Assembly (NCBI GenBank): GCA_039798005.1
Contig: JBDKGV010000033.1
Span: 1-19,893 of the forward strand
Reading direction: 5' to 3'
Source: JBDKGV01 sp039798005
Lineage (GTDB): Bacteria; Fibrobacterota; Fibrobacteria; UBA5070
Length of the DNA: 19,893 bases
Of the stretch, positions 1 through 6,169 are shown one piece after another. The position numbers and the translations under genes were made by a program. Numbering within the stretch: the first letter of the stretch is position 1; every line of letters begins with the position of its first letter. The notes beneath the pieces were generated by a model. The model did no database searches, was not told the DNA's origin, and saw only the letters and a list, made by a program, of their open reading frames with translations.

Positions 1-285
1 GCCAAAGCGCACCGACAAACGGCCGTTTTCCAGCAACAAATGACCCGCCCCCAGACTGCGGGTGGCTGGGCGCGATGCGATCCCCACGTCCACGCTCCCG
101 TTCAAGGACCACGTGCCGTCACTGCCCGTGGTCCCGGAAAGACCGCTGCGGCCAAGTTTCACCTGCACACCCGAAAGAGGCTTGAGGTCCCAATTGCCCA
201 CAAAGCCTGAAACGGCCACGCTCTGGGCCGCAAGAGCACTGCCTGCCGCGATCAGAGAGGAAAGAACGACACGACGAAGGAACAT
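1..285 (-). CDS. Secreted protein, N-terminal fragment (signal peptide plus regulatory-like beta domain)
   Basis: Only the first 95 codons are present; the gene runs off the left edge. The ATG at 285-283 opens a Sec signal peptide: basic MFLRR, a hydrophobic stretch, then a probable cleavage site after SALA near residue 19. The mature part (VSGFVGNWDLKPLSGVQVKL, then a GTTGSDGTWSL motif at about residues 51-61) has the look of a carboxypeptidase-regulatory-like or similar beta-sandwich domain. It is followed by a segment reading LLENGRLSVRFG, a pattern I associate with secreted proteins of Fibrobacterota (from memory, not searched). The catalytic or main domain lies outside the window, so the role is unknown. 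No strong Shine-Dalgarno sequence is seen; there is only an AAAGG about 7 bases before the ATG. It is preceded by a 244-base gap holding a repeat and a possible terminator, so it is probably transcribed separately from the DUF3467 gene. Confidence 0.75.
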   Translation of the reverse strand, partial: MFLRRVVLSSLIAAGSALAAQSVAVSGFVGNWDLKPLSGVQVKLGRSGLSGTTGSDGTWSLNGSVDVGIASRPATRSLGAGHLLLENGRLSVRFG

Positions 286-370
286 AGGAGGCCTTTGGAA
301 TGCGGATGCCACGGGCGAAGTTTTCCCGCGAAAAGCTAGCATCCGAGCACGGCTTGCCAAGGAACCATCT

Positions 371-524
371 GCGCCAGGGATGCCGCCCGCAGGGACGGGA
401 CCCCGCAGGCTTGCCTTCGCTTCCGCTTCGATACCGGTGGCAAGCCGAGGAGGCCCGGCAGGCAGCCCGGCCCCGGCCGCGACCTGCCCTGAGTGAAAAG
501 GAAGGGAGCGGCCGGGGAGGCGCC
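371..524. repeat. Dispersed GC-rich intergenic repeat, copy 1
   Basis: Three blocks found here recur in the same order at 14530-14660: gcgccagggatg (371-382), gcagcccggccccgg (462-476) and cggccggggaggcgcc (509-524). The spacing between blocks differs between the copies. Blocks two and three are partly complementary (GGCCCCGGCCG with CGGCCGGGG), so the element can fold into a GC-rich stem. It fills most of the 244-base gap between the DUF3467 stop and the next minus-strand gene. No coding sequence is convincing in this gap. It is probably a genome-wide intergenic element, not something gene-specific. Confidence 0.55.
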
Positions 525-541
525 CGGTATCAACCTTCCTT
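496..541 (-). terminator. Possible terminator after the DUF3467 gene
   Basis: Reading the minus strand, AAGGAAGG (541-534, overlapping the last codons of the DUF3467 gene) can pair with CCTTCCTT (505-498), which leads into a short T tract (TTTT, 499-496). The 28-base loop contains GC-rich sequence of the dispersed repeat. The long loop and short T run make this only a moderate candidate. It would end the operon 4149-530. Confidence 0.4.
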
Positions 542-841
542 GAGGCCGATCTCGATGTTGCCGTAGGCCTGCTCGTAGCTGCGCAGGGCTCCGCCCAAGA
601 GGAAGGCCAGGCGCTTGGCGGTCTGGGGGGTGAGGGTGATCTTGTGGTTGAGGTCCACGATGATCTCCTCCTGCTCGGGCTTCCAGTTGCGGGTCTGGCC
701 AAACAGGATCGAGATCTCCTCGCGGCCACCGATCACGTTGGCGATGTTGGCGTAGCTGGCGCGCAGAGCCTCGTCGTTCCAAACGAGCTTCTGGGCGCCG
801 GCGGCATCGGTCAGGGTCTCGGGGGCGGGATTGATGCTCAT
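530..841 (-). CDS. DUF3467 family small protein
   Basis: A 103-residue soluble protein with no signal peptide or membrane segment. The family pattern is visible along its whole length: SYANIANVIGGREEISILFG (about residues 29-48), then ITLTPQTAKRLAFLLG (about 68-83) and a closing YEQAYGNIEIGL (about 88-99). DUF3467 proteins are about 100 residues long, widespread and of unknown function. The start is fixed by AGGAG about 8 bases before the ATG at 841. It lies 34 bases after the HlyD-type adaptor gene on the same strand and is probably the last gene of the operon that begins with the lipoprotein gene at 4149. That position suggests a cytoplasmic accessory role beside the export system, but nothing in the sequence says which. 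Family assignment is confident; role is unknown. Confidence 0.85.
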   Translation of the reverse strand: MSINPAPETLTDAAGAQKLVWNDEALRASYANIANVIGGREEISILFGQTRNWKPEQEEIIVDLNHKITLTPQTAKRLAFLLGGALRSYEQAYGNIEIGLKEG

Positions 842-875
842 GTCAGGTCTCCTGTTGTGAGGGTCGGATGGAAGA

Positions 876-1664
876 TCAGGGAAGGATGCGGCCGGTCACG
901 CCCGGCTCGATGCTGCCGTCGGCGTTCTCGAACACGACCTTGATGGTGCGAAGCATGCTGGCCTTGTCCACGACGGGTGAGACGAAGGTGATCTTGCCCT
1001 TGCGCAGACGCGGCTGCCGGGCGCCGTCCAACTGGAGGCTGACCGTCTGACCAAGACGAAATCCTTGAGCATCCTGGGCCACCACGTAGGTCGTGAAACG
1101 GCAACGGCGCACATCCACGACATCCACCAGAGGCTCCAAGGCCTGGACGCTTTCGGCCAGTTTCTTGCGATGCTTGACCACGACCCCGTCGAAGGGCGCG
1201 CGAAGGATGCGCTTTTCCAGTTGCGCCTTGGCCATCTCGTGCTCAAGCCATTCCTTCTTCTTGGTCATGACGCTTCTGAGCTGCTCCGCGTCGGCGGTCT
1301 TGAAGTTCAGCTCCTTCTCCCAGACCTGCTCCTCGCTCACGGAGTTCGAGGAATCGAAGAGCCTGCGGGTCGCCTTGTAGTCGCGTTCGAAGGTCTGCCG
1401 TTTCTGGGTCGTGGCCAAGCTGTCGGAGCGATCCTCCGCCACCACCTTGGTGATGGCCACGTTGAGCTCCTCCTCCTCGCGTTCCAGCATCAGGATCACC
1501 TGCCCCTTGCGGACACGCCCGCCTTCGGGGACGGTGATCTCGCGGACCTTGCCCGGCACGGTGGTGCCGATCACGGCCATGGAGATGGGCTCCGTGACGC
1601 CCTCGAAGCCCGAGCTTCCCGACAGGACCAGCTGCATGCCGGTCAAGAGCGCAGTGATCACCAT
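876..1664 (-). CDS. HlyD/membrane-fusion-type periplasmic adaptor protein
   Basis: A 262-residue adaptor. The N-terminus (MVITALLTGMQLVLSG) is a short hydrophobic export signal or anchor. Next comes the first half of a biotinyl-lipoyl-like barrel-sandwich domain (about residues 30-62, PGKVREITVPEGGRVRKGQ), a long charged helical hairpin (about 63-150), the second half-motif (about 151-185, RILRAPFDGVVVKHRKKL) and a beta-barrel region to the C-terminus, ending GVTGRILP. This order is classic for adaptors linking an inner-membrane transporter to a TolC-type channel. The start at 1664 is chosen because its ATG lies one base after the TGA of the upstream lipoprotein gene (TGACATG), implying translational coupling. 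A further in-frame ATG at 1733 would overlap that gene. No inner-membrane pump is encoded on this strand, so its partner is probably the divergent machine at 4316-11951. Confidence 0.85.
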   Translation of the reverse strand: MVITALLTGMQLVLSGSSGFEGVTEPISMAVIGTTVPGKVREITVPEGGRVRKGQVILMLEREEEELNVAITKVVAEDRSDSLATTQKRQTFERDYKATRRLFDSSNSVSEEQVWEKELNFKTADAEQLRSVMTKKKEWLEHEMAKAQLEKRILRAPFDGVVVKHRKKLAESVQALEPLVDVVDVRRCRFTTYVVAQDAQGFRLGQTVSLQLDGARQPRLRKGKITFVSPVVDKASMLRTIKVVFENADGSIEPGVTGRILP

Positions 1665-1665
1665 G

Positions 1666-4149
1666 TCACTTCGCCTTGAAGGCCGCGGAAAGGACGAAGC
1701 CCTGGGAGGTGCCCCCGGACCACGTCCCGCCATGCCTGCCGATGGCAGGTGCCGGACGGATCCCGGCTCCCGGAAGCTTCAGGACCTGCAGGTTGTAGGC
1801 GGTGTCCTTGGCAAGGGGCGCGGCGGGCGTGAGCACCAGGGTGCGGCCGCCGTCCTCGAAGCTCACGGAGGAGGTCACGACCGGACCGCTGGCCTGCTGC
1901 AGCGAGACGAATCCCGTCAAATCCTGCGTGCGCAACCAAGCGGTGTCCAGCGGGCGGTTGAAGCCCAGACGCACGGCGCTGTCGACCGGGAAATCCGTCC
2001 GGGCCACCGCAGCGGGGAAGATCTCGTAGCCCGGCAGGTGGCTCTGGAGGAAGTTCCCCGACACGGCACACAGTCCCGCCTCGGTGTAAAGCCGTACCGT
2101 GTCGCCGGCAGGGACCAAGCCGTGGACCTTCTCGCCGGCACGGGTCACCAGGTCGAAGCTCATGCCGCTCACGGCGCGGGCGGAGTCCCCCGCCGCAATC
2201 GAAGTCGTGGCGATGCCGTAGTTGGCCAGCGGCAGCCAGCCTGCGCTGCGCACCGTGGCGCGGGTCAGGGTGGGATCCCAGCTCACCAGCGCCTGAAACG
2301 CATTGCCCTTGACGTCCTTGGCATGGACGACAAAGGGCGAGGCGGTATCGACCGGTTGCGAAAAGGTCACTTGAAGACTGTCACCCCAGGCCGCGAACCG
2401 GCGGAATTCCGAGCCGGAGCGGTTGTCGAGGGAAACGATGGAGATTCCCCATTGGGTCCTCCAGCGCACTTCGACGGCCCGGCGGTACACCGTGCCGTTG
2501 ACGGCCTGCAAATCCAAGGAGAGCCCGTAGACGGCACCGGGTGTCATCCCCACACCCGGCACGAACACCACGGTATCGCCGCGCAGATGCACATCGCCCG
2601 CCTGAATGCCCGGAGGCAGGATTCCGGTGCCGGGAGCTTGAAAACCCAGGTACTTGCCGAGCTTGCGATTGAGGACGATCATCACGGAATCCCGGGTACC
2701 CAAGTCGTCCCGGAAACGCCCCGAGGCGTCCACGGCATTGCTCCAGGCGATGGCGTATCCGCCCTGAGCGATGGCGCTTGTGATCTCCACGCCCGCCGAG
2801 GCGGAGCCGCTGGCCGCCACGGCCGTCAGGTTGAATCCCAACTTGCCGACGGTATCGAGCTTGGCCCGCTGGTCGGGGCTCACGAAAAGCGTCTCGGCAC
2901 GCACCCAGACCTGGCTGTTCACGTTCGCACCGCGCCCGTACAGGCTGCGCCCGGCGCTGGATGCGCTCCATTGCAACTGCGACAGGTCGGGGGAAAGGGC
3001 TTCGCTGAAGCGCACCCACAGGGTGTCGTTGTTGGTGAATTCCGTCTTGTAGGCGGCCGAAGTCGCCCACGCATTGGACTCGACCGCCGCCAAGGCCTTG
3101 CGGGTCCGGAACCGGCGCGAGCCGTCCATGACGGTGCGGAAGCGCACTCCGGACTTGTCCAACCCGGTGATCTCGACGGTCAGCCAGGCATCCGCAGGCA
3201 AGCGGGAGGAGGGACGCACCAGGACGGTGTCCCCATGCACCTCCGTGACCGCATCCAGCGCCGCCGTGCCGTTGGAGATCCGCACATCCAAGCGCGAGGC
3301 GTCGAAGGGGAATGCGATCCGGTACCACGGAACGGTATTCACCGGCACGCTGGAAAGGCCTGCCCCGGAAGCGTCCAGCACGTTGGATTGGACCACCGGC
3401 TCGCGATAGTCCGCTGCGGAGTCCGGCTCCAGGACAGTGCGGCCCAGCACCGCGGTGTCGCGCGACAGAAGCCGTGAAGTGGGGATCGTTTGGGGATGGT
3501 ACCAGCGGCCATCCTGCTGGAAACGCGCCACCGTCAAGCTGTAGCCGGAATCGGCGGGCAGTTGCGAAAACTGGAAACGACCGGTCGAGTCGGTGCGGAC
3601 GATCATGCCGCCCGCCCCCACGTTCACGAAGGTGGTGTCGCGGTAAGTCAGCGCCAACTGGGCATTGCGGGCCGGAGTCAAGTTCCCGGCCACCCGCAGG
3701 TAGATCTCGCCGCGCAGGCTCGCATCCAGCGGGAACAGACGCACCACGCGGGAGCTGGAGGCCAAGGTTCCCGGCATCGTGCTGGACTCGTTGTAGGACG
3801 AGGCCGGGATCAACCGGTCCCCGTACCGGCGCACCGAATTCAAATCCTGACGCACGCAGGAGAACCGCAATGTCTGTGAGCCGTAGGGCAGGCCCGCGAT
3901 ATGAAAACGGCCCTCCTGATCCGTGACCGTCGAGAGCCGGGCGCCTTTCTCATCGACATACTGCACCACGGCGCCCGCGAGCGCCGAATCGCTGGAACCG
4001 TCCAGGACTTGACCCGAATAGTTCCAAACCGGGACCTCGTGCACTGCGGAATCGGCTTCGCCACAGGCTTGCAGCCCAAGTTGTAGAAGGAGGACCATGC
4101 CCAAGCCCAAAACCGGCATCGCACGCGCAACCAGACGTGACCTGTCCAA
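1666..4149 (-). CDS. Large lipoprotein with regulatory-like and SbsA-type Ig-like (Big_5) domains
   Basis: An 827-residue exported lipoprotein. A hydrophobic signal ends in the lipobox LGLQAC, with Cys29 as the likely lipidated residue. Residues about 42-100 resemble a carboxypeptidase-regulatory-like domain (SGQVLDGSSDSALAGAVVQY, then DQEGRFHIAGLPYG). A second such segment follows near 145-210. The rest is beta-rich, with several units resembling bacterial SbsA-like Ig folds (Big_5). The clearest is near residues 715-790, with VRLGFNRPLDTAW and later GGRTLVLTPAAPLAKDTAYN. No catalytic motif is seen. The start is TTG at 4149, supported by GGAGGG a few bases upstream and by the arginines it adds before the hydrophobic core. 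An ATG ten codons in (4119) is the alternative. It heads a three-gene operon and may be a surface-exposed substrate, receptor or structural part of the neighbouring export system (inference). Confidence 0.75.
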   Translation of the reverse strand: MDRSRLVARAMPVLGLGMVLLLQLGLQACGEADSAVHEVPVWNYSGQVLDGSSDSALAGAVVQYVDEKGARLSTVTDQEGRFHIAGLPYGSQTLRFSCVRQDLNSVRRYGDRLIPASSYNESSTMPGTLASSSRVVRLFPLDASLRGEIYLRVAGNLTPARNAQLALTYRDTTFVNVGAGGMIVRTDSTGRFQFSQLPADSGYSLTVARFQQDGRWYHPQTIPTSRLLSRDTAVLGRTVLEPDSAADYREPVVQSNVLDASGAGLSSVPVNTVPWYRIAFPFDASRLDVRISNGTAALDAVTEVHGDTVLVRPSSRLPADAWLTVEITGLDKSGVRFRTVMDGSRRFRTRKALAAVESNAWATSAAYKTEFTNNDTLWVRFSEALSPDLSQLQWSASSAGRSLYGRGANVNSQVWVRAETLFVSPDQRAKLDTVGKLGFNLTAVAASGSASAGVEITSAIAQGGYAIAWSNAVDASGRFRDDLGTRDSVMIVLNRKLGKYLGFQAPGTGILPPGIQAGDVHLRGDTVVFVPGVGMTPGAVYGLSLDLQAVNGTVYRRAVEVRWRTQWGISIVSLDNRSGSEFRRFAAWGDSLQVTFSQPVDTASPFVVHAKDVKGNAFQALVSWDPTLTRATVRSAGWLPLANYGIATTSIAAGDSARAVSGMSFDLVTRAGEKVHGLVPAGDTVRLYTEAGLCAVSGNFLQSHLPGYEIFPAAVARTDFPVDSAVRLGFNRPLDTAWLRTQDLTGFVSLQQASGPVVTSSVSFEDGGRTLVLTPAAPLAKDTAYNLQVLKLPGAGIRPAPAIGRHGGTWSGGTSQGFVLSAAFKAK

Positions 4150-4315
4150 GGAGACCCTCCAGATTGGAAACCCACCGCAAGGCCGAGGACATGCTCCGCG
4201 GCATCTTTGGGGAAAGAACGAGATGTGGGTTGCAAGATAGTCGATAAAATGAGAGGATTACTAGTTTTGCCTCCGCCATCCGTTCCTTCCCAACCGAGTC
4301 TTCCCAAGGAAGCCT
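4150..4315. promoter_or_regulatory. Divergent intergenic control region
   Basis: These 166 bases separate the divergent lipoprotein and GAF-adaptor operons and should hold both promoters. The stretch at about 4225-4270 is notably AT-rich for this window and is the likeliest promoter core, but I see no well-spaced pair of -35 and -10 boxes. Ribosome-binding sites flank both ends: GGAGGG before the TTG at 4149 on the minus strand, and AAGGAAG at 4306-4312 before the GTG at 4316 on the plus strand. Both operons therefore begin with non-ATG starts. Confidence 0.5.
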
Positions 4316-6160
4316 GTGACCGACCGCGTCGCTCCATTCTCTATGCCTGCCGTGGAGGCGCTGCGCAAGCTGCAGCGGTTGCGGAGCTTCACCGGGGATG
4401 TTCCCCAGTTCTGGCCGTTGTATCTGGACGCCTTGCTGGGCTTGACCTCGGGGACCGCCGGGCTGATCTGCTTGCAGGATCAGGATGGGGAATGGCGCAC
4501 GCTTGCCTGGACTCCCCAAGGGCCCGAGTTCGAACCGTGGCTGCAGCGGATCCTTTCCGGCATGGAGGACATCAACCAGTCTTGCACCAGCCAAGGTTTT
4601 GCCATCCTCCCGCGCCCCGACCACGTCCTCGTTTCGTGCCCCCTCATCTTGGACTTGGGCCGCAACACCTGCCTTTTCGTCGGAAGCCTGGAGAAGTCCC
4701 AGGAACCCGATGCGTGGCCTGTCGTCCAGAGTCTGCTCACCTCCAACGACCTGTACGCCCAGTACCGCATCCGGCGCAGCGTCGGTGAGACCCTGACCCA
4801 AAAGGGTCAACTGACCCAGGTGCTCGACCTTTCCACCCAGATCGACGGATGCGAGCGTTTTCTCGCGGCCGCCATGACGCTTTGCAACGAGCTGGCCACC
4901 CGTTTCCGTTGTGAGCGCGTCAATCTGGGATGGATCGAAGGGGAATACGTCCAAGTCAAGGCCATGAGCCACTCCGACAGCTTCGAGAAGAAGATGGACG
5001 TGGTCCGCGATCTGGAGAACGCCTTGGAAGAGGCTTGGGAACAGGATTGCGACCTGACCTGGCCCACGCACGAAGGCTGCGCCCTGGTGACCCGCTCGCA
5101 CGAGATCTACGCGCGTTCGCGCGACTGCCGCCATGTGGCCACCCTGTTGCTTCGCGTGGCCGGTGAGGTGGTGGGAGTCTGCTCCTTGGAACGCAGCGCC
5201 CGATCCTTCGACGAGACCGAACTGCGTTGCCTGCGAGTCGGCCTGGACCAGATCAGTCGAAGACTGGACGACTTGCACTACCACGACCGGTGGTTCGGTG
5301 CCATCTGGAAGGACAAGGTTCACCAGGGTTTGAGCAAGCTCGTCGGCTTTGAGCATACTTGGCTCAAGGCGGGGGCGCTGGCCATCGTGCTGCTCACCGC
5401 CTTTTCCTTGCTCGTTCCGCTGCCATGGCGCGTGGATGCGACCGCGATGGTCAAGACCGACCGGATCTCCTATCTCACGGCGCCGTACGAAGGCTACATC
5501 GACAGCGCCTGCGTCAAGCCCGGCGACCTGGTCGTCAAGGGACAGCCGCTTCTGATCCTGGACCGCAAGGATCTGCTGCTGCAGGAGGCCGATCTGATGG
5601 CCGAGGCCCAGAACCATCTGCGCGAGGTCCAAAAGGCCCAGGCCACCGAGGACCTGCCCGGGATCCGCATCAACGGCGCCCGCCTGGATCAGACCACGGC
5701 AAAGCTCAACACCACCCGCTGGCGGCTGGAGCGTTCGGTGCTGAGGTGCGAATTCGAGCGGGCGGTGGTGATCGAAGGGAACTTGGAGCAGAAGAAAGGC
5801 GCCCCGGTCCGCCAGGGGGAGGAGCTGCTCAAGATCGCCCGGATCGAAAACCTCCACGCGGAGCTGGATGTCGACGAGTCCGAACTGCACAGCGTGCTCG
5901 CCTCCCTCAAGGGGGAGATCTCCCTGCGTTCGCGGCCCAGTGAAACCTTCCCCGTTGCGGTCGAACGCATCCTGCCGGCCGCCCAGACCAAGGAAAAGGA
6001 CAACGTGTTCGTGGTGCGGGCCCGCTTTGCCGGCCCGGTTCCGGACTGGTTCCGCCCCGGAATGACCGGAGTGGCGCGCATCGAGGCCGGTCACAGGACG
6101 CTCTGGTGGATCGTGAGCCACAAGACGCTGGACTTCCTGCGCCTGAAGTTCTGGTGGTGA
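4316..6160 (+). CDS. GAF-domain membrane protein with periplasmic HlyD-type adaptor module
   Basis: A 614-residue fusion. Residues about 15-165 form a divergent GAF-like domain. Residues about 175-320 form a clearer GAF domain (ERFLAAAMTLCNELATRFRC, later GEVVGVCSLERSARSFDETE). One transmembrane helix follows at about 352-370 (LAIVLLTAFSLLVPLPW). The periplasmic part is a membrane-fusion module: lipoyl-like half-motif at about 384-425 (YLTAPYEGYIDSACVKPGDL), helical hairpin, second half-motif near 485-515 (GNLEQKKGAPVRQGEELLKI) and a beta-barrel ending in PGMTGVARIEAG. GAF domains bind small molecules or mediate protein contacts; no ligand can be predicted. The GTG start at 4316 follows AAGGAAG at 4306-4312; an ATG at 4343 is possible. 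It is the first gene of a coupled four-gene operon, with 9 bases to the next. The topology implies a cytoplasmic sensor tied to a periplasmic conduit. Confidence 0.85.
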   Translation: MTDRVAPFSMPAVEALRKLQRLRSFTGDVPQFWPLYLDALLGLTSGTAGLICLQDQDGEWRTLAWTPQGPEFEPWLQRILSGMEDINQSCTSQGFAILPRPDHVLVSCPLILDLGRNTCLFVGSLEKSQEPDAWPVVQSLLTSNDLYAQYRIRRSVGETLTQKGQLTQVLDLSTQIDGCERFLAAAMTLCNELATRFRCERVNLGWIEGEYVQVKAMSHSDSFEKKMDVVRDLENALEEAWEQDCDLTWPTHEGCALVTRSHEIYARSRDCRHVATLLLRVAGEVVGVCSLERSARSFDETELRCLRVGLDQISRRLDDLHYHDRWFGAIWKDKVHQGLSKLVGFEHTWLKAGALAIVLLTAFSLLVPLPWRVDATAMVKTDRISYLTAPYEGYIDSACVKPGDLVVKGQPLLILDRKDLLLQEADLMAEAQNHLREVQKAQATEDLPGIRINGARLDQTTAKLNTTRWRLERSVLRCEFERAVVIEGNLEQKKGAPVRQGEELLKIARIENLHAELDVDESELHSVLASLKGEISLRSRPSETFPVAVERILPAAQTKEKDNVFVVRARFAGPVPDWFRPGMTGVARIEAGHRTLWWIVSHKTLDFLRLKFWW

Positions 6161-6169
6161 GGAAAGCCC

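Noticed and set aside
1411..3477. A 688-codon open frame on the plus strand antisense to the lipoprotein and adaptor genes
   Set aside because: Its translation is rich in Gly, Arg and His with no domain or signal pattern, while the opposite strand encodes a recognisable lipoprotein and adaptor. It is a high-GC antisense shadow.
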